Notes: generated by a model not told the origin, from the sequence alone. Positions 1 through 10,002 are shown, counted from the first letter of the stretch. The stretch is 64,000 nucleotides of DNA from Corynebacterium kroppenstedtii (GCF_016894245.1 NZ_CP069792.1:1860001-1924000), one strand, 5' to 3'. Made by a program: numbers and translations.

Positions 1-1929
1 GGTGGCGGCAATGGTAATAAAGGCCGTAACAACCGTGGCAGTAACAATAAAAACGACAATGGTCGTTCAGAGCGCGGCGGTTCCCGGAACTCGAATAAGA
101 ACGGGAAAAACAATCGGCCCAATAAACGAGGCCGTGACCGAAACAGGGGACACAATAAGAATCGCTCTGTCGTGAAATCCATGCAGGGAGCTGACCTCAC
201 TCAGCGCCTGCCTGAGCCTCCTAAAGCGCCAAAAGATGGTCTACGCATTGTCGCTTTGGGTGGTATTTCCGAAATCGGCCGTAACATGACCGTTTTCGAA
301 TACCACAATCGCCTTCTCATTATTGACTGTGGCGTTCTTTTCCCAAGTTCGGACGAACCCGGCGTCGATCTGATTCTTCCTGATTTTTCCTATCTGGAAG
401 ACAAGATGGATCGCGTCGAGGCGTTAGTCGTTACCCACGGCCACGAAGACCACATTGGTGCGATCCCGTGGTTGCTGAAGCTGCGGTCTGATATTCCCAT
501 AGTGGCCTCGCGCTTTACATGTGCTTTGATTGCGGCGAAATGCCGTGAGCACCATCAGCACCCGAAGCTGATCGAAGTTAATGAGACATCCCACGAGAAG
601 TATGGTCCGTTTGACTTGCGCTTCTGGAATGTGAACCACTCCATTCCGGATTGCCTAGGTATTGCGCTGAAGACAGGAGCCGGGCTTCTGATTCACACGG
701 GTGATATCAAGCTCGATCAGACTCCGACCGGTGGCCGTCCCACCGATTTGCCGGCATTGTCCCGGTTCGGTGATGAGGGCGTCGACATCATGTTGGCGGA
801 TTCGACGAACTCCGCTACGCCTGGTTTCTCAGGGTCGGAAGCAGATGTGGCTCCGACGTTGAAACGTCTCGTTGCCGAAGCGAAACAACGTGTCATCATC
901 GCCTCCTTCGCCTCGAACGTGTACCGAGTCCAAGCCGCAGTGGATGCTGCCGTCGCGGCAGGTCGAAAAGTTGCGTTCAATGGCCGGTCGATGATCCGCA
1001 ATATGCAAATTGCGGAAGAGATGGGCTATTTGGAGGTTCCACGAAACACCATTGTTTCTATGGATGACGCCGCGAAGATGGCTCCGCATAAGGTTCTGCT
1101 CGTCACGACGGGTACGCAGGGCGAGCCTATGGCTGCACTGTCCCGTATGGCACGGCGTGAGCATCGGCAGATCACTGTCCGTGATGGTGACCTTATTGTT
1201 CTGTCGTCGTCGTTGGTGCCGGGCAATGAAGAGGCCGTTTTCGGTGTGATCAACATGCTCTCGCAGATCGGCGCCCGTGTGGTGACCAGTAAAGACGCTA
1301 AGGTACACACCTCGGGTCACGGTTTCGCTGGTGAGCTCTTGTTCTTATACAACGCAGCCCGCCCCAAGAACTTCATGCCTGTGCATGGTGAGTGGCGTCA
1401 TTTGAGGGCCAATAAACAACTGGCCATATCGACGGGGGTTCGTGAGGATCACACCGTGCTGGCACAAAATGGCGTGGTTGTCGACCTCGTGGATAAACAC
1501 GCCGACGTTGTTGGACAGATCCCCGTCGGAAACCTCTACGTCGATGGTGTCACCATGGGCGATGTGAACGCCGAGGTTCTGGAAGACCGCGCCCAAATGG
1601 GCGAGGGTGGCGTCATTTCTGTCACTGTCGTGATCGATAACCGAACAGGTATGGCATTGGAAAAGCCCCGAGTTGTGGCGTCCGGTTTCTCGGATGAGTC
1701 GCGCGAGATGATGCATGAGGTGGAGGACCTCGTCGACAACACCTTGCTTGACTTATCAGGCGAGGGCGAAAACGATCCTTACCGGATGGCTCAGCAAATC
1801 AAGCGTCGGATCACCAAGTTCGTGGGCGAGAAGTGGCGTCGGAAGCCATTTGTTGTCCCGACGGTTGTTCCTATGACATCCGACGAACCGTTAGTATCCG
1901 ACGTGACGGGTACACGCGAATCGTTGTGA
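1..1929 (+). CDS. rnj: Ribonuclease J (5'-truncated by window edge)
   Basis: This is the metallo-beta-lactamase / beta-CASP ribonuclease that acts in mRNA decay and rRNA maturation in the cytoplasm. The zinc-binding motif HGHEDH is encoded at about 439-456, and conserved blocks such as SGHG and the PVHGEW segment follow. The catalytic part begins near the GTG at 172 (reading KSMQGADL), but the same frame stays open back to base 1 and encodes a Gly/Asn/Arg/Lys-rich stretch. Long basic disordered N-termini are known in actinobacterial RNase J, so the true start probably lies left of the window. The stop is TGA at 1927. The identity is certain; the 5' boundary is not visible. Confidence 0.95.
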   Translation, partial: GGGNGNKGRNNRGSNNKNDNGRSERGGSRNSNKNGKNNRPNKRGRDRNRGHNKNRSVVKSMQGADLTQRLPEPPKAPKDGLRIVALGGISEIGRNMTVFEYHNRLLIIDCGVLFPSSDEPGVDLILPDFSYLEDKMDRVEALVVTHGHEDHIGAIPWLLKLRSDIPIVASRFTCALIAAKCREHHQHPKLIEVNETSHEKYGPFDLRFWNVNHSIPDCLGIALKTGAGLLIHTGDIKLDQTPTGGRPTDLPALSRFGDEGVDIMLADSTNSATPGFSGSEADVAPTLKRLVAEAKQRVIIASFASNVYRVQAAVDAAVAAGRKVAFNGRSMIRNMQIAEEMGYLEVPRNTIVSMDDAAKMAPHKVLLVTTGTQGEPMAALSRMARREHRQITVRDGDLIVLSSSLVPGNEEAVFGVINMLSQIGARVVTSKDAKVHTSGHGFAGELLFLYNAARPKNFMPVHGEWRHLRANKQLAISTGVREDHTVLAQNGVVVDLVDKHADVVGQIPVGNLYVDGVTMGDVNAEVLEDRAQMGEGGVISVTVVIDNRTGMALEKPRVVASGFSDESREMMHEVEDLVDNTLLDLSGEGENDPYRMAQQIKRRITKFVGEKWRRKPFVVPTVVPMTSDEPLVSDVTGTRESL

Positions 1930-1957
1930 TGTAGATATTGACTTGCAGCCTTGTCAG

Positions 1958-1993
1958 AGTCCTGGTCCCGCGCATCGGGGTCAGGACTTTTTT
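1958..1993 (+). terminator. Rho-independent terminator after rnj
   Basis: A GC-rich stem (AGTCCTG ... CAGGACT, with an inner CCCG/CGGG pairing) is followed directly by six T residues, 29 bases after the rnj stop. This separates rnj from ftsK. Confidence 0.85.
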
Positions 1994-2085
1994 GTTATGA
2001 GGTGCGTCGTGAGTCGGTCACACGGCGGCCATCTAAACGTCCTGCGTAGGTTAATAATGTGAATGATGTGATGTGAGAGTCTAAA

Positions 2086-5000
2086 GTGGCATGCATGACT
2101 GCCCCTCGGAAAACTAGTACACGTAACCCAAAGACTCACCCTGCGAGTTCTGCGCGTGCACGGTCCCGGAGGGGCACACCAGCATCGAAACCACGAGGTG
2201 GATCCCGACCCGCCAACCGCGGTGAGGAGTTAATCCCTACCCAGGAATTCGAGCGCACAGGTAGCGCGTTTTCAGCCGTGGGATCCGGTCTCTCCGGTTT
2301 TTTCAGTAGCACAGCGCGGGGGTTGGGAAGTCTGACCCGCAAGGTTGCTTCTGTTCGAGGGTCACAAGGTAGTGTCCGAGGGTCGAACGATGACGATCTT
2401 TTAGACGATAGTGCCGACAGTGGTGACGTTTCAGGCGGTCGCACCCATAATAGTCATAATCAGAGCCTTGACCTGGAACCGCGACGGGGCAGCGGCCGGT
2501 TTCGTCGGACGTCTCCGACGTCTCGGGCGTCGGAGCCCTCAGACCGGCATACTGCCGATAGCGAAGAGAATTTTGACGATTATTCCGAAGGAGAAAACGT
2601 GTCGTCGGGGGGACATAGGCGTGGTGGCAGCACCTTACGGAGTGCATCTTCCGCACAGCGCGGCCTAATGGATGAGGGTGTCGACCAGGATCGTGACGCC
2701 TACGCCGACGATGCTGGAGTAGCTGTTGGTGGCGGGTACGACACTCCCGCGTTGATCGTCGCCGCCCTCGGACTCATCACCGCTGGATCCCTGTGGTTCG
2801 GGATTGGCGGTCCAGTGGGTGGTGCCCTGTCCACCGGCCTCATGATGGTCGTTGGGGCAGCTGCCTACCTGGTTCCCGTTGCTCTATTTTTCGTCGCCTG
2901 GGTACTGATGGTCGGCGTGACCGTCCGTCAAGTGAATCATTTTCGCTCCGGAGGGGCACTGGCACTGCTATTAATCGCGATGTTGGGCCTCGCCCACCTT
3001 TTTGCAGGCCAACCGTCGACATGGACAGGGCGGAGCCACGCGGGTGGTGCCATAGGCCTGTTCTCCGGAACTCCCCTGGCAACCGGATTCTCGGTGTGGC
3101 TTGCTGTGCCGGTTTTGCTCCTCATTATCGTCTGGTCGGCGATCACACTTGCTGGAACGACCATTAAAGATACGGTTCATGCTGTGTCCGAGTGGATGGG
3201 CTTTCGTTGGGGCAGGGGAGGATACTCAGGCGCTTCGTACGACTCTTATCAACCTGATGAGTATGACGAATCCGGTTATGACATTGACTCCGAGTATGAG
3301 GGCGTCGACTATGACGATGGTGCACGAGCCGACCGTCGTTATGCTCGCTCTGACCGCGACTTGACTCCTTACGATTCTGGCCGTAGGCACTACCCGGCAC
3401 GCAATGTACCTTCCGATCCTCGGGTGCACAGAGATGGACAACCGCTCATCGTTGGGGAGGGGTCGCAGAATTCCTCGTCCCACGCGATCATCGACGACGG
3501 TTCCGGGTTTGACGACGACGTGCTGCCATCGGGTGCTCAGCAGTATGGCTCGTATGGGAACACGCCGATGGATAACTATCCCTTGGACGAAGATGCTGCA
3601 CCGACGCGAGTGTTCTCATCAAGTTCGAGTGCTGGTGATCGTGGCCGCCCTTCCCACAATCCTTCGGGGAGGAGACCAGCACCGACGCTGGACGATCAAC
3701 CTACCGACGTTAATATTGCCGGTCTTCGAGGCGGCATCCCGACGTCCGTAGATACTGCAGAGCCGCGAAATACCTCGCAGCAAGGAAATCATGGCAATAA
3801 CACGCGGGTCGACGCCTCCTCACTCACCGAGGACGATGACAGTCCATCCGTAGTGAATGAGGGTTCGCCTCAATCGTCGGCAGTGAAGGTCAATGTTGCG
3901 GGTGAAGGTGCGCCCGAGTTGGTTGATGATGGTGACGGTGAACAAGGCGACAGCAGTACGGACGCGGTAAATGCCAGTCGCGAGGCCATGCGTCGGGCAA
4001 TTGTCGCGCGTTCGGGTATTGATGCGGCAGCTAAAGCGCCGGGGAAAAAGCAATCGCGGCGTGCTTCGGCAGCGGTGAAAACAGCCTCACGAAGTCAAGA
4101 GGGCGATTCCGACTCATCATCATCGGATGCAGGACATAACTATGAACTACCTAGTGCGGATCTGCTTATCCCGGGTAAAGCAGCTAAAACCCGGACTGAG
4201 GCCAATGACCGGATGATTGCCGCCATCTCGGAAACCTTCTCAGAGTTTAAAGTCAATGCCAAGGTCACCGGTTATTCTCGTGGGCCAACGGTGACGCGGT
4301 ATGAGGTTGAACTAGGGCCGGGCGTCAAGGTATCCAAGATTACGAATCTGCAGTCCAACTTGGCTTATGCTGCAGCGACGGATAACGTGCGTCTTCTCAC
4401 TCCGATTCCCGGCAAGTCGGCAGTGGGGATTGAGGTGCCGAATGCCGACCGTGAAATGGTTCGGCTCTCTGACGTTTTGCACGCGCCAGATGTCATGCAA
4501 AACAACGACCCGATGTTGATCGGCTTGGGTAAAGACATCGAAGGTGATTTCGTTGCTCATTCGATCGCGAAGATGCCTCACTTGCTGGTGGCTGGTGCTA
4601 CCGGTTCAGGTAAGTCTGCATTCGTAAACTCCATGTTGGTGTCCTTGCTCACCCGCGCAACACCAGAGGACGTCCGGCTTATCCTGGTGGACCCAAAGAT
4701 GGTGGAACTCACGCCGTATGAGGGAGTGCCGCACCTTATTACTCCAATTATCACTCAGCCCAAGAAAGCTGCGAGTGCGCTGCAATGGTTGGTTGATGAA
4801 ATGGAGCAGCGCTATATGGATATGAAATCCGCAGGTGTCCGGCACATCAAGGACTTTAATCGCAAGGTGGAGACGGGCGAGTATACAGCCCCTCTCGGGT
4901 CTGAGCGCGAAGTCAAGCCTTATCCCTTTATTGTCTGCGTGGTCGATGAGCTCGCTGATCTGATGATGACGGCTCCGAAAGAGATTGAGGACTCGATTGT

Positions 5001-5721
5001 CCGCATCACCCAGAAAGCTCGTGCCGCGGGTATCCATCTTGTCCTCGCGACGCAGCGCCCGTCTGTCGATGTCGTTACCGGCTTAATTAAGACGAATGTT
5101 CCCTCGCGTTTAGCATTCGCAACGTCGTCTCTGACGGACTCTCGAGTCATCCTTGACCAAGGTGGAGCTGAAAAACTTATTGGCATGGGCGATGGCCTCT
5201 TTATTCCTCAAGGCGCGGGAAAGCCGATGCGTATCCAAGGAGCTTTTGTCACTGACACCGAGGTGCAGGCTGTCGTCGATGCAGCGAAGGCCCAGCGGGA
5301 GCCGGAATACGACCCCAAGGTGGTCGAACAGGCTGAATCAGCGAAGAAAAAGATTGACGAAGATATTGGTGATGATCTCGAGGACCTGCTGCAAGCTGTC
5401 GAGATTGTCGTGACCAGCCAATATGGCTCGACGTCTATGCTGCAACGCAAACTCCGCGTCGGATTCGCGCGGGCGGGTCGACTGATGGATTTGATGGAAT
5501 CTCGTGGCATTGTTGGTCCATCAGAAGGGTCGAAGGCACGTGAGGTCTTGGTGAAACCGGAGGAGCTGGACACCATTTTGTGGATGATTAAGGGTGCGGA
5601 TCCTGCTGAGGCGCCGAAGGAAGACCCGAGTGACAACGAGGGAGCCGATGCCTCCTCAGGTGGCATGTCAGCCTCAACGACAAAGGTAGTTAGCGCCAAC
5701 CCGTCGAGCGGGATCGTCTGA
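2086..5721 (+). CDS. ftsK: DNA translocase FtsK/SpoIIIE
   Basis: FtsK is the septal ATPase that pumps chromosome ends through the closing division septum. The protein is 1211 residues. It has a basic, Ser/Arg-rich N-terminus of about 215 residues, four hydrophobic segments at roughly 220-357, a long acidic low-complexity linker (about 370-690), then the motor. Walker A is GATGSGKS near residue 835, the Walker B region VVDELADL is near 948, and the C-terminal gamma winged helix ([20 protein letters not shown]) lies near 1110-1160. The start given is GTG at 2086; ATG at 2095 is an equally good choice because neither has a clear Shine-Dalgarno sequence. The N-terminal tail ahead of the membrane domain is long for the family. 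The same position after rnj is found in mycobacteria. Confidence 0.96.
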   Translation: MACMTAPRKTSTRNPKTHPASSARARSRRGTPASKPRGGSRPANRGEELIPTQEFERTGSAFSAVGSGLSGFFSSTARGLGSLTRKVASVRGSQGSVRGSNDDDLLDDSADSGDVSGGRTHNSHNQSLDLEPRRGSGRFRRTSPTSRASEPSDRHTADSEENFDDYSEGENVSSGGHRRGGSTLRSASSAQRGLMDEGVDQDRDAYADDAGVAVGGGYDTPALIVAALGLITAGSLWFGIGGPVGGALSTGLMMVVGAAAYLVPVALFFVAWVLMVGVTVRQVNHFRSGGALALLLIAMLGLAHLFAGQPSTWTGRSHAGGAIGLFSGTPLATGFSVWLAVPVLLLIIVWSAITLAGTTIKDTVHAVSEWMGFRWGRGGYSGASYDSYQPDEYDESGYDIDSEYEGVDYDDGARADRRYARSDRDLTPYDSGRRHYPARNVPSDPRVHRDGQPLIVGEGSQNSSSHAIIDDGSGFDDDVLPSGAQQYGSYGNTPMDNYPLDEDAAPTRVFSSSSSAGDRGRPSHNPSGRRPAPTLDDQPTDVNIAGLRGGIPTSVDTAEPRNTSQQGNHGNNTRVDASSLTEDDDSPSVVNEGSPQSSAVKVNVAGEGAPELVDDGDGEQGDSSTDAVNASREAMRRAIVARSGIDAAAKAPGKKQSRRASAAVKTASRSQEGDSDSSSSDAGHNYELPSADLLIPGKAAKTRTEANDRMIAAISETFSEFKVNAKVTGYSRGPTVTRYEVELGPGVKVSKITNLQSNLAYAAATDNVRLLTPIPGKSAVGIEVPNADREMVRLSDVLHAPDVMQNNDPMLIGLGKDIEGDFVAHSIAKMPHLLVAGATGSGKSAFVNSMLVSLLTRATPEDVRLILVDPKMVELTPYEGVPHLITPIITQPKKAASALQWLVDEMEQRYMDMKSAGVRHIKDFNRKVETGEYTAPLGSEREVKPYPFIVCVVDELADLMMTAPKEIEDSIVRITQKARAAGIHLVLATQRPSVDVVTGLIKTNVPSRLAFATSSLTDSRVILDQGGAEKLIGMGDGLFIPQGAGKPMRIQGAFVTDTEVQAVVDAAKAQREPEYDPKVVEQAESAKKKIDEDIGDDLEDLLQAVEIVVTSQYGSTSMLQRKLRVGFARAGRLMDLMESRGIVGPSEGSKAREVLVKPEELDTILWMIKGADPAEAPKEDPSDNEGADASSGGMSASTTKVVSANPSSGIV

Positions 5722-5809
5722 TTGGACACTCGCTTCTTCCACCCCGGCCTGCACATCTGGTCTGGTCAGAGCTTGTGATCGTGGTTTTTACACATGCTTC
5801 ATGTACCCT

Positions 5810-5925
5810 CTAGTAGCTGGAGGGGAGTATCCCCGTCGCGTTGGTGTCGTCAACACGGTGCCTGTGTTCGTGTGGAGTATCTGAGTAGGTGTACGAGCAC
5901 AGCAGCACCCGGTATCAGCGGCTAG
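5810..5925 (+). promoter_or_regulatory. Candidate yybP-ykoY (manganese) riboswitch aptamer
   Basis: The 325-base gap between ftsK and the TerC-family gene is a structured leader. Bases 5810-5819 (CTAGTAGCTG) pair with 5916-5925 (CAGCGGCTAG) as a P1-like stem with eight Watson-Crick pairs, one G-U and one mismatch. Inside, GGGGAGTA (5822-5829) and GTCGTCAACA (about 5847-5856) match the two conserved internal-loop signatures of yybP-ykoY RNAs, which sense Mn2+ and are classically found upstream of TerC-family genes. Downstream, CGATCATT (5928-5935) pairs perfectly with AATGATCG (5976-5983). The assignment rests on motif recognition; no covariance search was run. Confidence 0.62.
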
Positions 5926-6005
5926 GCCGATCATTATCAGCCGTGCGCACAAGGCGTTCCGTTCGCGTAGTTGTCAATGATCGATGGTGTGGTGAGCCTA
6001 GTGGG

Positions 6006-6045
6006 AAAGACCTCCGGTCCTTGGTAGTGACGACCGGAGGTCTTT
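6006..6045 (+). promoter_or_regulatory. Hairpin sequestering the terC Shine-Dalgarno (expression platform)
   Basis: Bases 6006-6019 and 6032-6045 form a perfect 14-bp stem around a 12-base loop. The 3' arm contains GGAGG at 6036-6040, which sits six bases before the ATG at 6047, so the folded arm hides the ribosome binding site. No run of U follows the stem, so translational control fits better than termination. Together with the upstream aptamer-like fold this looks like a translational riboswitch. Confidence 0.7.
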
Positions 6046-6046
6046 A

Positions 6047-7069
6047 ATGCATGTAGATGGGTTATCGTGGGCGATCACAATCATCGTTCTCGTCGGAATT
6101 TTGTTGGTTGATTTTGTGGGGCACGTCCGGCGGGATCACACACCCAGTATGAAAGAAGCTGGCTTGTGGTTAGGTATGTACGTTGGTCTGGCCACGATAT
6201 TTGGTATCTTCTTGTGGGTGTCCTGGCCGGCCCCGGGGGACCCGCACAAGCACGGGCTCGAATTTTTCTCTGGTTATTTCACTGAGCTGAGCTTGAGCAT
6301 TGATAATCTCTTCATCTTCGCCTTGATCATCAGCTCCTTTAAAGTCCCGCGAGAGTTGCAACAAAAGGTTCTCGCGTATGGCATCGCGTTGGCGATCGTC
6401 TTTCGCGGTATCTTCATCGCCCTGGGTGCTGCAGCGATTAACGCGTGGTCGGATATTTTCTATTTATTCGGTCTCTTCATGCTGTACACCGCCATTAAAC
6501 TGGTGGTCGACGAAGTTCGCGATGCGCCAGAAACCGATGTTGATGACATGTTCGTTGTTCGGACGCTCCGCCGTTTTGTTCCGGTATCGTCCGAGTTCGT
6601 GGGCCACAAAATGGTCGCAAAAGTGGATGGTAAGCGCATGGTCACACCAATGTTGCTGGCGTTGGTGACCCTTGGTGCTATCGACCTTCTCTTTGCCCTG
6701 GATTCCATACCTGCGATTTATGGATTAACTCAAGAACCTTATATCGTGTTCACGACTAACGTTTTTGCCCTCATGGGGCTTCGGCAGATGTACTTTTTGC
6801 TCGACGGCCTCCTGGAGCGGCTGGTCTATCTTCCTTATGGACTGGGCGTCATCCTCGGTTTCATTGGTGTGAAACTTCTGTTCCACGCTTTGGAGGAGAA
6901 CAACCTGCCATTCATTAATGGTGGGGAGGACGTTCACGTACCGGAAATCTCGACAGTTTTGTCATTGGGTGTCATCGTCGTTACGCTAGCCGTTACTGTA
7001 TTGGCTAGTATTATTAAGGACCGCAGAGATCGCGAGGCCGGAGGAATCTCCGTCCGTAATCGCATGTGA
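6047..7069 (+). CDS. TerC-family integral membrane protein (probable Mn2+ exporter)
   Basis: This 340-residue polytopic protein carries the TerC family hallmarks: acidic intramembrane motifs SIDNLFIFALI (about residue 84) and ALDSIPAIYGL (about 217), and eight or more hydrophobic segments. Family members such as Alx, MeeF and MeeY are linked to manganese efflux and metalation of exported proteins; older annotation calls them tellurium resistance proteins. The ATG at 6047 is fixed by GGAGG six bases upstream. The candidate manganese riboswitch ahead of it supports a manganese role. The substrate is inferred from family and leader, not from residues unique to this protein. Confidence 0.9.
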   Translation: MHVDGLSWAITIIVLVGILLVDFVGHVRRDHTPSMKEAGLWLGMYVGLATIFGIFLWVSWPAPGDPHKHGLEFFSGYFTELSLSIDNLFIFALIISSFKVPRELQQKVLAYGIALAIVFRGIFIALGAAAINAWSDIFYLFGLFMLYTAIKLVVDEVRDAPETDVDDMFVVRTLRRFVPVSSEFVGHKMVAKVDGKRMVTPMLLALVTLGAIDLLFALDSIPAIYGLTQEPYIVFTTNVFALMGLRQMYFLLDGLLERLVYLPYGLGVILGFIGVKLLFHALEENNLPFINGGEDVHVPEISTVLSLGVIVVTLAVTVLASIIKDRRDREAGGISVRNRM

Positions 7070-7153
7070 GGTCCGCCAGACGATAAGAGTGGCCGCAAAC
7101 CAATTATGGTGATAAAACGGTTTCATCGTTGTAGTAAGCGGTAAGGTTTAAGT

Positions 7154-7831
7154 GTGAACGCGTCAGACGACAAGGCTCATGGGCCGACGGTTTCGGAAGC
7201 TGCGAGTGACAACCATGAGGTGAGTGACTACACGCAGCCAGCTCCACGTCACACGCAAGAAAGCGCAAAGCTACTGAACATTGCCAACGTTCTCACGGTC
7301 ATCCGCATCGTATTTATTCCCGTTTTCGTGTGGCTCCTTCTCCGGAACGGGGGAGAATCGGCAGCGTCGCGTTGGACGGCCTTGTTTATGTTTATCGCGC
7401 TCATGGTCACCGATTTTGTCGACGGACGACTAGCCAGGTCGCGTAACCTCATCACCGATTTCGGCAAGATCGCGGATCCCATTGCTGATAAAGCTCTAAT
7501 GATCTCTGCACTCGTGGGCCTAAATATTATCGGCCACCTGTGGTGGTGGGTGACCTGCCTGATAGTGATCCGAGAACTCGGTATCACCCTGTGGAGAATG
7601 GCGATGCTTCACCGCGGGTTGGTGGTACCTGCGTCTAAGGGTGGAAAGCTCAAGACAGCGCTACAGTCGTTAGCTGTAAGTCTGTTCCTCATGCCTCTGC
7701 CGGGTTGGACCGACTGGCTCACAGGTATCGTCATGGCTGCTGCCGTCATCGTCACCGTGGTGACCGGAATTCAATATTTGCTGGATTCAAGGCAATCACG
7801 GGCAGCATCATCTGTGGCGACATCGGCGTAG
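7154..7831 (+). CDS. pgsA: CDP-alcohol phosphatidyltransferase, PgsA-like
   Basis: This 225-residue membrane enzyme probably makes phosphatidylglycerol phosphate from CDP-diacylglycerol and glycerol 3-phosphate. The CDP-alcohol phosphotransferase signature is complete: D87, D90-G91, A94-R95, G104, D108 and D112. Several hydrophobic helices flank it, and the first 40 residues are polar. The GTG start at 7154 has TAAGG about five bases upstream. It sits immediately before cinA, clgR and pspA, the same neighbourhood as pgsA3 in M. tuberculosis (Rv2746c-Rv2744c), which ties phospholipid synthesis to the envelope stress genes. Confidence 0.93.
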   Translation: MNASDDKAHGPTVSEAASDNHEVSDYTQPAPRHTQESAKLLNIANVLTVIRIVFIPVFVWLLLRNGGESAASRWTALFMFIALMVTDFVDGRLARSRNLITDFGKIADPIADKALMISALVGLNIIGHLWWWVTCLIVIRELGITLWRMAMLHRGLVVPASKGGKLKTALQSLAVSLFLMPLPGWTDWLTGIVMAAAVIVTVVTGIQYLLDSRQSRAASSVATSA

Positions 7832-7872
7832 TCGCGTGATGCTCATGCTCATCCGCTGGTGGATGGAAAGAA

Positions 7873-8481
7873 GTGGTCCTGGTGCTGAATTCTGCTCCTT
7901 ATAGCGCTGTCGAGCTCGCTCGACCTACCGATGACGAGCTGTATGACGCCGCCTGTCGTGTTGTTCGCGATTTTTCCTCCTCGGGTGTGACTATTGCGTG
8001 TGCAGAATCGCTAACTGCTGGACTGCTGAGTGCGACTGTGGCTACTGTGCCCGGAGCGTCAGCTGTCTTGCGAGGCGGCATCGTCGTGTACGCGACAGAA
8101 CTTAAAGCTAGCCTTGGCGGTGTTCCCCCGGAGGTCCTTGACGCCGATGGCGCCGTTGCACCAACCACCGCGCGGTACTTGGCCGCTCACGTCCGCGAGA
8201 TGTGCGGGGCCACGCTCGGTGTCGCACTCACTGGCGTTGCTGGGCCAGAACCTCAGGAAGACAAGCCAGTAGGTCAAGTATTCATTGGTATCTCCGATGG
8301 CAAAAAGGCCTCTGCACAGCTTGCTGGTAACGTGCTTTTTCGCCACAATTATGCAGATAAACAAGCCACGTCGGATATCCTTGTCAGTGGAGATCGCGAG
8401 ACTATACGTCGCTTGTCTGTAACCGCGGCGTTATCTTCGTGCTGCAACTGGTTAGCGGAATTCAACGTCGATAAAAAATAG
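7873..8481 (+). CDS. cinA: CinA C-terminal domain / nicotinamide-nucleotide amidohydrolase
   Basis: The 202-residue protein is a stand-alone CinA C-terminal domain (PncC family), which deamidates nicotinamide mononucleotide in NAD salvage. The active-site serine motif CAESLTAG is at residues 43-50, and the conserved GVAGP segment follows near 120. The N-terminal molybdopterin-like domain of full-length CinA is absent. The GTG start at 7873 follows GGATGG by six bases; GTG at 7882 is an alternative. clgR begins two bases after its stop, so the two are probably co-transcribed. Confidence 0.9.
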   Translation: MVLVLNSAPYSAVELARPTDDELYDAACRVVRDFSSSGVTIACAESLTAGLLSATVATVPGASAVLRGGIVVYATELKASLGGVPPEVLDADGAVAPTTARYLAAHVREMCGATLGVALTGVAGPEPQEDKPVGQVFIGISDGKKASAQLAGNVLFRHNYADKQATSDILVSGDRETIRRLSVTAALSSCCNWLAEFNVDKK

Positions 8482-8483
8482 CA

Positions 8484-8936
8484 ATGATGGGAACAAAAGT
8501 GGGCAAAGATTCGTTACACCCAGTGATGAGAACTCAGACCACCGTTCTAGATAATCCTGCTCTTTTTCCGCACCATCAATCACAGGGCGATAGCCCCGTT
8601 CTCGGTCACGACCGTGAGACCCCCCTCGACGACACCATCGGCCCGTCGGCAGGAACACCCGAACCTCTCCTGCGTGAGACGTTAGGGGAAGCGCTCCGAG
8701 CTTTCCGCGTTCGTGCATCGATGACGCTCAGAGAGCTATCGGATGTTGCGTCGGTTAGCCCCGGCTACTTGTCAGAAATCGAACGCGGCCGTAAAGAAGT
8801 GTCCTCTGAACTCTTAGCTTCTGTCTGCCATGCTCTAGGAGTCAGCGTTTCAGATGTCCTTCTGGAGTGCATTAGCATTATGGCCCTGGAGGCGGAAGCA
8901 GTTGATTTTAGGCACGAGCTCGACGCCACCGTGTAG
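8484..8936 (+). CDS. clgR: Transcriptional activator ClgR (XRE-type HTH)
   Basis: ClgR activates clp protease and related stress genes in actinobacteria. The 150-residue protein has a Cro/CI-type helix-turn-helix at about 68-128 with the typical MTLRELSDVASVSPGYLSEI stretch. About 55 polar residues precede the fold, more than I recall for C. glutamicum ClgR, and no Shine-Dalgarno is visible at the ATG at 8484 or at ATG 8487, so the true start may be internal. It directly precedes pspA, as in M. tuberculosis, where ClgR controls the downstream envelope-stress gene. Confidence 0.9.
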   Translation: MMGTKVGKDSLHPVMRTQTTVLDNPALFPHHQSQGDSPVLGHDRETPLDDTIGPSAGTPEPLLRETLGEALRAFRVRASMTLRELSDVASVSPGYLSEIERGRKEVSSELLASVCHALGVSVSDVLLECISIMALEAEAVDFRHELDATV

Positions 8937-9025
8937 TAGTCACCCACGTGCTCTGTGCCATCCACGTTGTTAATGTCAGCACCGGTTGCTGAGCAGCTTT
9001 GTGTAGAAAGGTCCCGGTTTTCACG

Positions 9026-9940
9026 ATGGCGAACCCGTTTTCAAAAGGGTGGAAGTACTTGATGGCTCTCTTCGACAACAAGATCGAAGAGAAGGCTGAT
9101 CCCAAAGTACAAATTGAGCAGTCCATCCAGGCTGCGAAAGAACAACACCAGGAACTGTCGAAACAGGCCGCAGCGGTCATTGGCAACCAGCGGCAACTGG
9201 AAATGAAACTTAATCGACAGCTGGCAGAGGTGGAGAAGCTGCAGGGCAACACTCGCCAGGCTCTGTCCTTGGCGGATAAGGCCCGAAGCGAAGGTAATTC
9301 ATCGAAGGCCGTCGAATATGAAAATGCAGCGGAGGCTTTTGCTGCGCAATTGGTAACGTCAGAGCAATCGGTAGAAGATCTTAAACAGCTCCATGATCAG
9401 GCCTTACAGCAGGCTCAGCAGGCGAAAGCCGCTGTTGAACGCAACGCCATGGCCTTGAAACAAAAGACCGAGGAGCGCACAAAGCTCTTGAGTCAATTAG
9501 AGCAGGCCAAGATGCAGGAGAAAGTCGCCGATTCCATCTCCTCGATGAATAAGCTGACCGCCAATGACGACTCACCGAACCTGGATCAGGTACGAGACAA
9601 AATTGAAAAGCGTTATTCAGATGCTTTGGGACGGGCCGAGTTGGCCGAGAATTCTGTCGAAAACCGTATGGTAGAGGTTCAACAAGCTAGTGTGCAGATG
9701 GCGGGACACTCGCGCTTAGAAGAAATTCGTGCGTCGATGAACAGTGGTGGGCGCTCGGGAGCTAGCGCTGGTCACGCCAGCATTTCTGGTTCCCATCAGC
9801 GGTCGCTGGAACAATCCTCACAGAACACTAGTGATATCGATAATTCTGTTCATGGGGAATTTACTCGCACGTCTCATGAAGACGATGTGCCTCAGGATGC
9901 AGTGGCTGAGAAGCTGCGGCAGTTACGCGAAGGGAACTAG
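9026..9940 (+). CDS. pspA: PspA/IM30 family envelope stress protein (35 kDa antigen homologue)
   Basis: The protein begins [20 protein letters not shown], the standard start of mycobacterial PspA (Rv2744c), and continues as a long alpha-helical coiled coil rich in Gln/Glu/Ala to about residue 240. A polar, disordered tail follows. PspA proteins coat and stabilise stressed inner membranes. The reading frame is open upstream to a TTG at 8999, but conservation points to ATG 9026, with AGAAAGG some 14 bases upstream. About 304 residues. Gene order clgR-pspA supports regulation by ClgR. The last 60 residues are unlike other family members. Confidence 0.94.
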   Translation: MANPFSKGWKYLMALFDNKIEEKADPKVQIEQSIQAAKEQHQELSKQAAAVIGNQRQLEMKLNRQLAEVEKLQGNTRQALSLADKARSEGNSSKAVEYENAAEAFAAQLVTSEQSVEDLKQLHDQALQQAQQAKAAVERNAMALKQKTEERTKLLSQLEQAKMQEKVADSISSMNKLTANDDSPNLDQVRDKIEKRYSDALGRAELAENSVENRMVEVQQASVQMAGHSRLEEIRASMNSGGRSGASAGHASISGSHQRSLEQSSQNTSDIDNSVHGEFTRTSHEDDVPQDAVAEKLRQLREGN

Positions 9941-10002
9941 CCTGGCCCAGCTAGGTTGATAAAAGGGTAGCTGAGTGTTCGCTATCGAGTCCATTCCGGC
10001 GT

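Noticed and set aside
829..1320. 163-residue minus-strand frame inside rnj
   Set aside because: It is the antisense shadow of a strongly conserved RNase J coding region and has no start signal or family features.
3164..3751. Several overlapping frames of 80-115 residues opposite or within the ftsK linker
   Set aside because: The ftsK linker is low-complexity, which leaves other frames open by chance; none has a ribosome binding site.
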